From CAVTHW01 sp963734625 (GTDB lineage Bacteria > Acidobacteriota > Terriglobia > Bryobacterales > Bryobacteraceae), in NCBI GenBank assembly GCA_963734625.1, contig CAVTHW010000001.1, positions 62,001-126,000 on the forward strand: 64,000 nt of DNA, given 5' to 3'. This document shows positions 38,405-47,432 of the stretch, in pieces (positions within the stretch are counted from its first letter, which is position 1; each line of letters starts with the position of its first letter). The notes under the pieces were generated by a model. That model did not search any database. It was given only the letters and a program-made list of their open reading frames with translations, and had not been told where the DNA came from. A program made the position numbers and the translations under genes.

Positions 38405-39316
38405 ATGAACGCTGTCGAAATCGGCAATGTGACCAAGACGTTCGGGGATGTGCGCGCGGTCGACGACTTGACGCTGGACGTCGCCGAAGGCGCGGTCTAT
38501 GGCTTCATCGGGCCCAACGGGAGCGGGAAGACCACGACCATGCGCATGATCGTGAACATTTTCTATCCCGACCAGGGGTCGATCCGCGTCTTCGGCCAGC
38601 CGGTGTTCGGAGGCCGCTCCGCGGAGATCGGCTATCTGCCCGAGGAGCGCGGGCTGTACCGGAAGATGGAGGTCCGGGCGGTGCTCGAGTTTTACGGCGA
38701 GTTGCGCGGCGGGCGCAGCGTCTCGGCCGAGGTCGACGCCTGGCTCAAGAAGCTCGATCTGGCCGGCTGCGCCTCGCGGAAGGTGGAGACGCTGAGCAAG
38801 GGCATGAGCCAGAAGGCGCAGTTCATCGCCGCGGTCGTGCCGGAGCCGAAGCTGCTGATTCTCGACGAGCCGTTTACGGGCCTCGATCCAGTGAGCGCCG
38901 AGGTTATCCGCGAAGCCGTCCTCGACCTGCGGCGCCGCGGCTCTACCGTCATCCTCAGCACCCATGACATGCACGTGGCCGAAAGCATGTGCGACCACAT
39001 CTTCATGATCTATCGCGGGAAGAAGGTGCTCGACGGCACGCTAGCCTCCATCCAGGATCAATACGGAAACGACACGATCCGCGTCGTGGTGGAGGGAGGC
39101 GTCCGGTTCCTCGACAACCTCCCTGCGGTCGAGCAAATCCGCGACTTCGGCCAGATCCAGGAACTGAGAATAGCGCGCGGCAGCGATCCACAGGAGGTAT
39201 TGCGCGCTTTGGTCGAACGCACCCGCGTGAACAGCTTCGCCATTTCCAGGCCATCTTTGCGCGACATTTTCGTACGGATCGCCGGCCCCGCGGCGGAGGA
39301 GGCGCCGGTTGCGTAA
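38405..39316 (+). CDS. ABC-2 exporter ATPase (NatA-like)
   Basis: 303 residues from the ATG at 38405; a longer frame upstream reads through the repeats and is not coding. Walker A is GPNGSGKTTTMRMIV, the signature LSKGMSQKAQF, Walker B LLILDEPFTGLDPVSAE. The C-terminal DUF4162-like region (SIQDQYGNDTIRVVVEGGVR) is typical of NatA/Na+ efflux and drug exporters. It pairs with the permease that starts eight bases before its stop. The start codon is only one base after a REP-like motif, and no ribosome-binding site is visible. Confidence 0.88.
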   Translation: MNAVEIGNVTKTFGDVRAVDDLTLDVAEGAVYGFIGPNGSGKTTTMRMIVNIFYPDQGSIRVFGQPVFGGRSAEIGYLPEERGLYRKMEVRAVLEFYGELRGGRSVSAEVDAWLKKLDLAGCASRKVETLSKGMSQKAQFIAAVVPEPKLLILDEPFTGLDPVSAEVIREAVLDLRRRGSTVILSTHDMHVAESMCDHIFMIYRGKKVLDGTLASIQDQYGNDTIRVVVEGGVRFLDNLPAVEQIRDFGQIQELRIARGSDPQEVLRALVERTRVNSFAISRPSLRDIFVRIAGPAAEEAPVA

Positions 39317-40592
39317 GATTCTGCTGGTCGCCAAACGCGACTTCATCGCCTCGGTCATGACCAAGGCGTTCCTGATCGGCCTGGTTGTCGCCCCACTCCT
39401 GTTCGGCAGCGGCTTCCTGGTTCTGGCGCTGCTGCGGAGCAAGCCGGACATCAGCGACAAGCGCATCGCGATTGTGGACCACACCGCTCGGGCCGCGGCG
39501 GTCGTGACCCAGGCCGCTCGCGAGAAGAACGACAAGGAACTGTTCGACAAGAAGACCGGCCGGCAGGTGGCTCCGCGCTACGTGTTCGAGACGGTGCCCG
39601 CGGACGATCGCAACCCGGAGGCGCAGCGCCTGGCATTGTCAGACCGCGCGCGGCGGGGCGAGCTGTTCGGGTTCATTGAGATTCAGGGCAAGTCCGTGTC
39701 CTACTACACCAACGCCGGCGGCATCGACACGGCGCGCAGTTGGCTGGCCGGCCCGGTGAACGACGGGTTGCGGCGGGTTCGCTTGGCCGAACTGGGGGTC
39801 GACCCAAGCCACTATGGCGAACTGCTGAGTTCGGTCACATTGCAGCGCATGAGCCTGGTCTCAAGGGACGAGAAGACCGGCCAGGTTCGCGAAGCGCGCA
39901 AGAAGAGCGAGATGGAGGGTGTGGCCGCGCCCTACGTGCTGTTGATGCTGCTGGCGATGATTGTGATGGCCTCGGCCAGCCCGATGCTGCCGGCCATAGC
40001 CGAAGATAAGATGCAGCGCGTCTTCGAAATGCTGCTCGGCTCGGCAACCCCCTTCGAGCTGATGATGGGGAAAGTGCTGGCCGCCATCGGCCGCTCGCTG
40101 ACCAGTTCGGTGTTCTACGTCATTGGGGCCACGCTCGTCCTTCAGGGACTGGCGCTGACCGGCATGGCGCCGTTCGAACTCCTGCCCTGGTTCTTTGTCT
40201 ATCTGATCGCCGACGTCACGGTGCTCGCCGCCCTGGCCGCGGCGCTGGGCGCGGCGTGCAGCAGCCCACAGGACAGCCAGAGCCTGGCTCTGGTCCTGCT
40301 CTCGCCGGTCATGATCCCGCTTCTGATCTTTATGTTCGTCTTGCAGCAGCCGTCGAGCCTTCTTTCGACCGCGCTGTCCCTATTCCCGCCCTTCACGCCG
40401 CTGCTGATGCTGTTGCGGCAGGCGATGCCGGGCGGAGTGCCCGCCTGGCAGCCGTGGGTGGGACTGGTTGGCATTATCGCTTGGACCCTGGCTATGACCT
40501 GGGCCGCCGCGCGCATCTTCCGTGTGGCGGTTTTGATGCAAGGCAAGACGCCCAATCTGGCGGACCTGGTCCGCTGGGCCGTGAAGGGATAG
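39309..40592 (+). CDS. ABC-2 exporter permease (NatB-like)
   Basis: 427 residues from a TTG, overlapping the ATPase gene by eight bases. One N-terminal membrane helix (FLIGLVVAPLLFGSGFLVLA) is followed by a large extracytoplasmic domain (about 45-215) and five helices in the C-terminal half, with PMLPAIAEDKMQRVFEMLLG and SATPFELMMGKVLAAIG between them. This is the NatB/YhaP arrangement (ABC2_membrane_3). The substrate is unknown; sodium or peptides are the known family examples. Confidence 0.85.
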   Translation: MRKILLVAKRDFIASVMTKAFLIGLVVAPLLFGSGFLVLALLRSKPDISDKRIAIVDHTARAAAVVTQAAREKNDKELFDKKTGRQVAPRYVFETVPADDRNPEAQRLALSDRARRGELFGFIEIQGKSVSYYTNAGGIDTARSWLAGPVNDGLRRVRLAELGVDPSHYGELLSSVTLQRMSLVSRDEKTGQVREARKKSEMEGVAAPYVLLMLLAMIVMASASPMLPAIAEDKMQRVFEMLLGSATPFELMMGKVLAAIGRSLTSSVFYVIGATLVLQGLALTGMAPFELLPWFFVYLIADVTVLAALAAALGAACSSPQDSQSLALVLLSPVMIPLLIFMFVLQQPSSLLSTALSLFPPFTPLLMLLRQAMPGGVPAWQPWVGLVGIIAWTLAMTWAAARIFRVAVLMQGKTPNLADLVRWAVKG

Positions 40593-40597
40593 TCCTC

Positions 40598-41458
40598 TCA
40601 ATCGGAAAGTCCGCTGAGCACTACCGGCAGCCTGCCGGGGAACGCCGCTTCGATCTCCTGAATCGATTTCAGGCCGAAGATGAAGGCGATGGCCAGCGGC
40701 TCGGCCCGAAAGCGGGTGTGCCCTTCGTAGAAACCATAGCGCCCGATGTAGAAGGGAACCATCTCGCCGGTGCGGAACGAACTCAGGCGCGCGAGCACGG
40801 TGGCAAGCTCCGAACCCTGGTAGCGGGACAACAGAAACGCGGTCTCCTCGGGGTTGGGTTGTCGGCGGGCGGTGAAAGCGGAGGTGCCCCGGATCTCGTC
40901 GTCGAAAATCGACTCCTGAAAGACGCTGGAGGTCGAGGTTTCGAGGCGGACGGTCTTGCTCTGGTAGCGGATCGTGAGCGCGCCCCACGGCTGGCGGCCC
41001 GCGGCCAGTTCCGCCAGCAGCAGGTTCCAGACGTGGAACATAGGCTCCGCGAGTTGCCGGTGGACCAGGCCGAGCTTCGCCACCCTCCGGTTGTCAGCTT
41101 TGAGAACCGGGACGATACCCTCGCCGGCGGCCAGGAAACCACCCGTCGAGAGCCCACCCGGCTGAGCGAGCCGCGTGATCTCTCCGACTGGCCTGCCGGT
41201 AATGGTCTGGGCTCGATCGAGCTCAGCCTCCGAGTGCAGGCCGGTGCGGGCGAGGGCGGGAAAGTCCTGCGAATCGACCACTAGCTGGTTGCCCTTGCCG
41301 TAAACCTTCCCAAAGAAATCCGGTTGAGGTCCGTTCTCGACAGTGACGTCGACGCTGCGGGGGCTGCCGGCATCCGGCAGGATCTCGACGAAGAAGCGGC
41401 TTGGGGCTGACAGGATCGCCAGGCCACACAGCGCGCAGGTCAGCACCAGGCGAAGCAT
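40598..41458 (-). CDS. Hypothetical secreted protein
   Basis: 286 residues with a signal peptide (LVLTCALCGLAILSAPSRF). No family is recognised. The protein is mixed alpha/beta with an IRYQSKTVRLETSTSSVFQE segment and IAFIFGLKSIQEIEAAFPGR near the end, and lacks cysteine motifs or obvious catalytic signatures. It is convergent with the ABC permease, five bases from its stop, and has about 170 bases of upstream sequence to itself. It may be an envelope protein. Confidence 0.55.
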   Translation of the reverse strand: MLRLVLTCALCGLAILSAPSRFFVEILPDAGSPRSVDVTVENGPQPDFFGKVYGKGNQLVVDSQDFPALARTGLHSEAELDRAQTITGRPVGEITRLAQPGGLSTGGFLAAGEGIVPVLKADNRRVAKLGLVHRQLAEPMFHVWNLLLAELAAGRQPWGALTIRYQSKTVRLETSTSSVFQESIFDDEIRGTSAFTARRQPNPEETAFLLSRYQGSELATVLARLSSFRTGEMVPFYIGRYGFYEGHTRFRAEPLAIAFIFGLKSIQEIEAAFPGRLPVVLSGLSD

Positions 41459-41627
41459 CTTGCATACATTATTGCAGCAAAGGGGCGCAAAGAAATTACG
41501 AGACGAGGTAACCCTTACCCTCTTCGCGTCGTACTAACTATCAAATCCCCGTTACGATAGCGGGCGCACTCATCTAATCGCTCTAAAATGCGCCCGCTTC
41601 TCTGCTAGACTGGGCTCGGGCCAGCCG

Positions 41628-42698
41628 ATGTTTCCCCCTTCATATTTGGCGCTCCTCGCTAGCGGCGAACTGGAGCGCAGAGCGGCGTCGCTCGAAGCCC
41701 GGCTTGCCAACTGCGACCTCTGCCCCTGGAACTGCCAAATCAACCGCTTAGCTGGCGAGAGGAAGGTCTGCATGGCGGGACTCTTCCCCGATGTATCCTC
41801 CTCAGCCCCGCATTTCGGCGAGGAGCCGGCGCTTAGCGGGACCATCCTGCCGGAGGGCGAGGCCAGAGGGACAGGCAATGTTTTCTTAAGACACTGTAAT
41901 CTTCGGTGCGTATACTGTCAGAACTGGCAGATAAGTCAAGACCACCGGAAGGCAACGGAGCCAGGGGAGGTAACTCCCGGGAAGCTTGCCGAAATGCTTC
42001 TCGAACTCCAAACGAAAGGCTGTCACAACATCGGGTTTGTTTCGCCGACGCATTACACTCCGCAGATAGTGCGCTCCGTGGAGATTGCCTCCCGCGCCGG
42101 GCTCAGGTTACCGCTCATTTACAACACGAACTCCTACGACAGCGTCGACGCTCTTCGCCTGCTGGACGGAGTTTTTGACATCTACCTGCCGGACTTGCGC
42201 TACTCCGACGACGGGCACGCCCGGGAGTATTCCAAGGCGCCCGGCTATGTGGGCCAAGGTCGTGACGCGGTCCGCGAGATGTTCCGCCAGGTCGGCGATG
42301 AACTGGTGACCGATGAGCGGGGATTGGTGCGGCGGGGCCTGATCATCCGGCTTCTGATTCTGCCCAATGACCTGGCGGGACTGCGAGAGACGCTGGAGTG
42401 GATTTGGGAGACTCTGTCGCCGCGCGTGACGCTGAGTGTCATGTCGCAGTATTACCCCACGTTCAAGGTGAATGAGGAGCAATATCCTTTGCTCAACCGC
42501 AAGATCCGGCCCAGTGACTACGAGCAGGTTCTAGACTGGCTGGAGGAATTCGGATTCGACAACGGCTGGGTCCAGCCGCTGGAAGCGGGCGCGGCCGATT
42601 ACTATCGCCCCGATTTCGGCGACCGCGCTACGCCCTTTGCCGACGCCCGGGATTTCATCCAGCCAGAGCGCGAATCACGGCCGCAATTTCCCGGATAG
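41628..42698 (+). CDS. Radical SAM protein, PflX/COG1313 type
   Basis: 356 residues. The radical SAM motif is C90-x3-C94-x2-C97 in RHCNLRCVYCQNWQIS. N-terminal CDLCPWNCQINRLAGERKVC has four more cysteines, possibly a second cluster. GFVSPTHYTPQI and YNTNSYDSVDALRLLDG follow in the barrel. These proteins resemble pyruvate formate-lyase activases but lack the partner enzyme; the biological substrate is not known. No ribosome-binding site is clear before the ATG. The last 44 bases overlap the convergent aminotransferase gene. Confidence 0.8.
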   Translation: MFPPSYLALLASGELERRAASLEARLANCDLCPWNCQINRLAGERKVCMAGLFPDVSSSAPHFGEEPALSGTILPEGEARGTGNVFLRHCNLRCVYCQNWQISQDHRKATEPGEVTPGKLAEMLLELQTKGCHNIGFVSPTHYTPQIVRSVEIASRAGLRLPLIYNTNSYDSVDALRLLDGVFDIYLPDLRYSDDGHAREYSKAPGYVGQGRDAVREMFRQVGDELVTDERGLVRRGLIIRLLILPNDLAGLRETLEWIWETLSPRVTLSVMSQYYPTFKVNEEQYPLLNRKIRPSDYEQVLDWLEEFGFDNGWVQPLEAGAADYYRPDFGDRATPFADARDFIQPERESRPQFPG

Positions 42699-43776
42699 TC
42701 TCCTCCTCCGCCATCAGCACGCGGTGGGGCAGCCAAAACGCGTCCCGGAGGCAGGCTTCGGCGACCGGGCAGGGCTCGACGCGGCAGCCGCCGCTTTGAT
42801 AGAGCGGGTTGCCGTAGAGTGCGTGGGGATAGAACGGCGTGCATGGGATTCCCCGGCCGGTAAGCTCCTTCTGGAATTCGTCCCTTGATATGCCAAACTT
42901 ACCTTGATCGATGCGCCCGAGCAGAAGGTAGTGCGAGCGCGCGTTCACTTGCGGCGGGATCTCCTGGAAGGCAAGCCCCGTCACGTCTTTCAACTCGCGG
43001 CGAAGCAGTTCTTCACTCCGGCCGCGCAGGGCGATTTGGCTGGGCAGCCGCTCGAGTTGCGCTAGCAGCACCGCAGCTTGCAGCGCCGTGATCCGGAAGT
43101 TCGAGCCCAGCGTGTAGTGATGAAACCAGCCGCCGCCGGTTTGCCGTCCTTGGTTGGCGAGCGAGCGGGCGCGCTCGGCGAAACCCTCGTCGCTGGTCAG
43201 GAGAATGCCGCCCTCCCCGCAGGTCATCACTTTGGAGTTCTGGAAGCTGAATGTGCCGCACGCGCCGAAGCTGCCGGCGCGTTTTCCGTTCCACTCGGAG
43301 CCGTGCGCGTGGGCCGCGTCCTCGATCACGGTCAGGCCCCGCTCGCGCGCCAGGTCCATCAAGCGGTCCATGTCCGCCAGCGGCCCGCCGAAGTGGACCG
43401 GCATGATGGCCTTAGTGCGAGGGCCGATAGCGGCGGCCGCCCGGCCGGGGTCCAGGTTGAAGCTGAGAGGCTCGATATCGACAAAGACCGGCGTGGCGCC
43501 CGCTCGAGACACGGCGGTGGCGCTGGACACGAAGGAAATGGCGGGCACGATCACCTCGTCGCCCGGTCCGATGCCTGCCGCGGACATCGCCATCTCGAGG
43601 GCCAGCGTGCCGTTAGCGCAACTCACGCCGTGCCGGGCGTGCTGGAAGGCGGCGAAAACCTTCTCAAAGCGGTCCACGAACTCGTGGAACCCGCCCCACT
43701 GGTTGCTATCGAGGACCGCACGCAGCAAGCCCACCTCGGTGTCGGTCGCGAGCGGCCATTTCGGAATGTGCATCAC
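42655..43776 (-). CDS. DegT/DnrJ/EryC1/StrS-family sugar aminotransferase
   Basis: 373 residues. The fold-type I PLP domain has CANGTLALEMAMSAAGIGPG, DEVIVPAISFVSSATAVSRA and VIEDAAHAHGSEWNGKRAG; the PLP lysine is K182 in FQNSKVMTCGEGG. HYTLGSNFRITALQAAV and NPLYQSGGC complete the pattern. It transaminates a keto-sugar or a related compound, often for surface polysaccharide or aminocyclitol synthesis. It is divergent from an aldo/keto reductase gene, thirty bases away. No NDP-sugar genes adjoin it. Confidence 0.85.
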   Translation of the reverse strand: MMHIPKWPLATDTEVGLLRAVLDSNQWGGFHEFVDRFEKVFAAFQHARHGVSCANGTLALEMAMSAAGIGPGDEVIVPAISFVSSATAVSRAGATPVFVDIEPLSFNLDPGRAAAAIGPRTKAIMPVHFGGPLADMDRLMDLARERGLTVIEDAAHAHGSEWNGKRAGSFGACGTFSFQNSKVMTCGEGGILLTSDEGFAERARSLANQGRQTGGGWFHHYTLGSNFRITALQAAVLLAQLERLPSQIALRGRSEELLRRELKDVTGLAFQEIPPQVNARSHYLLLGRIDQGKFGISRDEFQKELTGRGIPCTPFYPHALYGNPLYQSGGCRVEPCPVAEACLRDAFWLPHRVLMAEEETIREIAAVIRALAG

Positions 43777-43805
43777 CGACTAGGATAGAGGATGGAAGGC
43801 GCGGT

Positions 43806-44764
43806 ATGGAAGATCTCATCGAACTCGGCAAGACTGGCATCCGCATTTCTCCGTTGGGACTGGGTACCTGGCAATGGGGCGACTTCATGATTTGGGGCTA
43901 CGGCAAAGCCTACAACGACAGCGACCTTCACGGCGCTTTTCACGCCAGCCTCTCGGCCGGAATCAACTTCCTGGACACGGCCGAGATCTACGGCAGAGGC
44001 CGTTCCGAACGGCTGCTGGGAGAGTACCTGCACGCAGCCGATTTGCCGCCGGCGCCCTCGCCGTTGATCGTCGCCTCGAAGTTCATGCCGCTGCCGTGGC
44101 GGCTGACCCGGCGCTCCTTGCTCGGGGCGCTCCGTGAAAGCCTGCGGCGGTTGCGCCTCGAACGAGTGGACCTGTATCAGATGCATTGGCCTTTTGCCGC
44201 CGGTGCCCATCGAAAGCCTGGGCCGAGGCGCTGGCCGACGCCGTCCAGGAGGGACTGACGCGCGCGGTGGGCGTTTCGAACTATAGTCCGGCCCAGATGC
44301 TGCGCGCGCACGAGGCGCTCTCCAGGCGGGGCGTTCCGCTGGCATCCAACCAGGTGGAGTATCACCTGCTCAACCGCCGCGCCGAGCGCAACGGGCTCCT
44401 GAAGATGTGCCACGAGATGGGAGTGACGCTGATCGCCTACAGCCCTATCGCCAAAGGCTTGTTGTCGGGGAAGTACACGCCCCAGATTCCGCCTCCCGGA
44501 CTGAGGCGGCGCATGACCAGCGGAAAACGCCTGGCCCGGATGCAGTCGTTGATCGGGCTCATGCGCGAGATCGGGCAAGCCCACGGAGGGAAGAGCCCGG
44601 CGCAGGTGGCGCTCAACTGGGTGATGTGCAAGAACGCGGTCCCCATCCCCGGCGCCAAGAATGAGCGTCAGGCTCGGGACAATGCCGGGGCCTTGGGATG
44701 GCGGCTGGCCGAGGCCGAGGTGACCGCCTTGGACGAGGAGAGCCAACTGGTAAGCTCGGAATAG
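43806..44764 (+). CDS. Aldo/keto reductase, frameshifted
   Basis: The first frame reads IELGKTGIRISPLGLGTWQW, FLDTAEIYGRGRSERLLGEY (catalytic Asp and Tyr) and IVASKFMPLPWRLTRRSLLG (catalytic Lys), to RVDLYQMHWPF. Family members continue with PPVPIESWAEALADAVQEG, which is obtained only if the G at 44196 and one C near 44217 are dropped. The last frame continues TRAVGVSNYSPAQMLRAHEA to the stop at 44762. Corrected length is 318 residues, normal for the family. These enzymes reduce carbonyls with NADPH; the substrate is unknown. I read the two extra bases as sequence errors. terB-like gene follows after one base. Confidence 0.75.
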
Positions 44765-44765
44765 C

Positions 44766-45293
44766 ATGTCGCTACTAAAATTTTTAGGACTGGAAGACGG
44801 TAAGAAGACGGCGATCGTCGAGGAAACGGACACGGTTCGCCGCATCGCCGAGGCGCTGGATCAGATGGAGCCGGAGCGGGCCCGGTACGTCTCGGGGTTT
44901 GCCTACGTGCTCAGCAGAGTAGCCCGCGCCGATCTCAACATCAGCGAGATTGAGTCCCGGGAAATGGAGCGACTCGTGGCCGGGCACGGTGGGATGCCCG
45001 AGGTCCAGGCCATCCTCGTGGTTCAGATCGCCAAGACGCAGCAGAAGCTGTTCGGCAGCACGGAGGACTTTCTGGTGACGCGGGAATTCAACAAGATCGC
45101 CGTGCGCGAACAGAAGTTGGAGTTGCTGGACTGCCTGTTCGCGGTGGCCGCGGCCGACGGCGTCGTTTCGGGAGCGGAAGACGACGCGATCCGCCAGGTC
45201 GCTAGGGAGCTCACGCTGGAGCACCCCGACTTCATCGCCGTGCGCTCCCGCTACCGGGACTTCCTCGCAGTTCTCAAGAAACCGGCGGAGTAA
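44766..45293 (+). CDS. TerB-like tellurite-resistance/DnaJ-N family protein
   Basis: 175 residues, all alpha-helical. YVSGFAYVLSRVARADLNIS and LLDCLFAVAAADGVVSGAED, followed by DDAIRQVARELTLEHPDFIA, match the TerB/YebE-like helical bundle with its acidic metal-binding ADG(x)VS motif. Function in bacteria outside ter operons is unknown. The gene starts one base after the aldo/keto reductase, so the two are co-transcribed. The last bases of this gene are copied at 47389-47425 in the local duplication. Confidence 0.75.
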   Translation: MSLLKFLGLEDGKKTAIVEETDTVRRIAEALDQMEPERARYVSGFAYVLSRVARADLNISEIESREMERLVAGHGGMPEVQAILVVQIAKTQQKLFGSTEDFLVTREFNKIAVREQKLELLDCLFAVAAADGVVSGAEDDAIRQVARELTLEHPDFIAVRSRYRDFLAVLKKPAE

Positions 45294-45710
45294 GCGGCCG
45301 CCCTACTTCACGCGGGTGAGGGTCAGTTCCCGGCCGGGCCTATCACCGAATTGCATGGTGAGCTTCATCTCGTCGCCGGCGACCTTACCCTTGTAGGTGA
45401 TCTTCATGGCCCCCATCGGTCCTTCCATGGCGACCGCGAACGAGACGTCGTCGCCCTTGATGACGCCTTCGCTGATCTGCTGCTCCCCCATCATCTCGCT
45501 GCTCATGGTCCCGGTGATCTTCTCGCCGTCCACCTTGAAAGCGAAGTTCATCTCCATGGAGCCCATCTGGCTTTCCATGGTCGCTTTCCACTTGCCGTTG
45601 ATATCGGCGGCAAGGGCAGCGCTAGCCAAAGCCAAAATCAGTATCGAACTCAATGCAAGCAGGCGTATTCTCATGACTCATTGTCTCCTATTGTTCCGGC
45701 GGAGATAGCG
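45268..45710 (+). repeat. Local duplication, copy 1 (terB tail plus small secreted gene)
   Basis: The segment from the terB 3' end through the small secreted gene and its CTCCTATTGTTC leader is repeated at about 47389-47835. Near the terB stop 32 of 37 bases agree (GCAGT...AAACCGGCGG...). The copy carries the terB tail without the rest of the gene, which fixes the direction of the duplication. Confidence 0.65.
45303..45674 (-). CDS. Small secreted protein, paralogue 1
   Basis: 123 residues. The signal peptide is LLALSSILILALASAALA; the mature part begins ADINGKWKATMESQMGSMEM. The pattern of alternating beta strands with ITGTMSSEMMGEQQISEGVI and MKLTMQFGDRPGRELTLTR suggests a small lipocalin-like barrel. 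No function is known. It is a close paralogue of the product of 47433-47804, differing mainly in Met-rich positions. Confidence 0.65.
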   Translation of the reverse strand: MRIRLLALSSILILALASAALAADINGKWKATMESQMGSMEMNFAFKVDGEKITGTMSSEMMGEQQISEGVIKGDDVSFAVAMEGPMGAMKITYKGKVAGDEMKLTMQFGDRPGRELTLTRVK

Positions 45711-45731
45711 GTTGAGGTAGACGCGGACCAG

Positions 45732-45920
45732 CTAGCCGTTCAGCCGCGCCAGCGCCGATTTCATGGCCCCGATGTACTCGCGGGTCTGCTCTGCCCGGTC
45801 GATGCACTCAGCGCACACCAGGATATGTTGTTCCAGCCGTTCAAGCTCCAATTCATCCTTGACCATGCCTAGGATGAACCGCTCCAGGTCGTGGTCCGAG
45901 ATGTGCCCGTCGGCTGTCAT
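45732..45920 (-). CDS. Small zinc-finger (zf-HC2-like) protein
   Basis: 62 residues. EQHILVCAECIDRAEQTREY contains the H-x3-C-x2-C zinc-binding pattern of anti-sigma factors (here HILVCAEC). There is no membrane helix or sigma-factor-binding tail and no ECF sigma gene beside it, so it may be a stand-alone or truncated regulator. It begins nine bases after the corrected stop of the Sel1 gene. Confidence 0.55.
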   Translation of the reverse strand: MTADGHISDHDLERFILGMVKDELELERLEQHILVCAECIDRAEQTREYIGAMKSALARLNG

Positions 45921-45929
45921 CGCCCACGC

Positions 45930-46405
45930 TCACTTGGGAGTGGGTTCCTTCGATTCCTGCGCGGTCTTCGGTTTCCACTCCCGCGCCCGACGCTGCGCTT
46001 CGGCGATCTGTTGGGGGGCATCTTCTTGGCAACCAAGTCTCGCAGATCGGCGTATTCCTTCTGGTTATTACCAGTGGCACGCGAAGCCGCAAGGCTTAAC
46101 CACATTTGAGCTTCCTCACGGTCATTTGCCATGGCGTACATGTAGCCGAAGCTGGACTGTGCGGTGGCGTGACCCTGCTCGGCGGCCTTGCGGTACCAGC
46201 GGACCGCTTCGGCCTTGTCTTTCAGGAAGTATGTGTGGCCGAGCGTCAACTGGGCGTCTGCGTCACCCTTATCCGCCTGTGCTTGCACGGACGCCTGCGA
46301 CTCTTCAGCGGGAGCCTTGGTTTCCTGCGCGCTGGTACTTGAAAGGCATGCCAGCCCAGCGAGCACCGTGGCAAGCCCACAAGACGTCCGTACCGCGACC
46401 CTCAT
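45930..46405 (-). CDS. Sel1-repeat secreted protein, paralogue 1, frameshifted near the end
   Basis: A signal peptide (GLATVLAGLACLSSTSAQ) precedes two or three Sel1 repeats, e.g. ADAQLTLGHTYFLKDKAEAV and RWYRKAAEQGHATAQSSFGY. A run of six G at 46013-46018 is one short: with seven, the end becomes QQIAEAQRRAREWKPKTAQE, matching the end of the paralogue at 47818, and stops at 45930 (158 residues). The uncorrected frame ends in an Arg-rich tail at 45917. Sel1 proteins mediate protein-protein contacts. One of two paralogues in a local duplication. Confidence 0.65.
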
Positions 46406-46560
46406 TTCATCAGCCTCCCGTCCTTCTCCGTTGAAGCCATTTCGTTCATTCTCAGAACCGTTCAGTAATCCTCCGCCTGACCATCTCCCCGACGCGGACT
46501 ATGCCGGCGCTTCTTCAGCCGGAGTCGTTGTTAGACGATATGGGAAGTTGTCGCCTATAG

Positions 46561-47028
46561 CTACGGGACATCGTCCGAGATCTTTTTCCCGACGACGTGA
46601 TAATTCCATGTAGCGCCGCATCCAGGGTTCGAATCGAATCCCATTCCGGAGCCGACGATCGCGCGCCCGCCGCCTCTTACTGTGGCGATGATCAGTTCCC
46701 GCCCCAAGTTCGCTGCAGGGCCTCCGCAGTGATGATCATTGTTCCGATAGAACACAACCGTGGAACCCCGAACGAAACCATCCATGTCCTCTTCACCCTC
46801 CAGAGTGCTTCTAAGGTTTGGCTCAGCGGGATCGGAAGTGGGCGTCTGATACACATAGCCGACAAGTCTCACCACGAACGGCCGCTGTGTACCGTCCCAT
46901 AGCTCATCCTGGCTTGACATGGTGAATTCCCATGTACCCTGCAATTCGACCGTCTCTTGAGCAACGGACGACGGACCAACGAACGCGACCGCACACGCGG
47001 CTGCCACGAGGATAACTGCGATTCTCAC
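46561..47028 (-). CDS. Hypothetical secreted protein
   Basis: About 155 residues from a GTG at 47028 with AAAGGAA upstream; a more upstream ATG (47055) lacks such a site. Signal peptide IAVILVAAACAVAFVG PSSVAQ. The mature part begins VELQGTWEFTMSSQDELWDG and contains VVFYRNNDHHCGGPAANLG and SNPGCGATWNY, two Cys that could pair. The N-terminal GTWEFTM resembles the NGKWKATM start of the neighbouring small secreted proteins, so a distant relationship is possible. No function is known. Confidence 0.55.
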   Translation of the reverse strand: MRIAVILVAAACAVAFVGPSSVAQETVELQGTWEFTMSSQDELWDGTQRPFVVRLVGYVYQTPTSDPAEPNLRSTLEGEEDMDGFVRGSTVVFYRNNDHHCGGPAANLGRELIIATVRGGGRAIVGSGMGFDSNPGCGATWNYHVVGKKISDDVP

Positions 47029-47432
47029 TGGGAGGTTCCTTTCTGTGTAATCCAAGACTCCCGTTCCCGCGTCCTGGCCCTCTGGACACAGGCCGCGGTC
47101 ACGGAGATCTCATGCGGACGACTGGGGAAGTGCTCCCAAAAAGGCCGGTTCAGCCGGGAAGGAGTTGGTTCGCTTCGTGTCAGCTTGTGACGCTAGATAT
47201 TGCGCTTCTTCTTGAGTTCACGAAGCCTATCAGCCAGGATTCCCGTCGTCGAGTCCTGGTTGCGTGAGGAATTATACACCTGTTTGCTTCTATCGCAGAC
47301 GTCGGGGGCCAATTTGTGAGTCCTGGTACCCTCATTTGCTCCCGAAAGAGCCAGTTGCACCCCAAACCCGGCGAGACAATCGGGGCGGCAGTCCTTAGGA
47401 AACCGGCGGGGTAAGAGGCCGCCCCGGCCGGT
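47029..47432. other. Intergenic region, no gene recognised
   Basis: About 400 bases. I see no open frame with a signal peptide or family match and no RNA structure. The last 45 bases (from 47389) are the terB-tail part of the local duplication. Confidence 0.4.
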
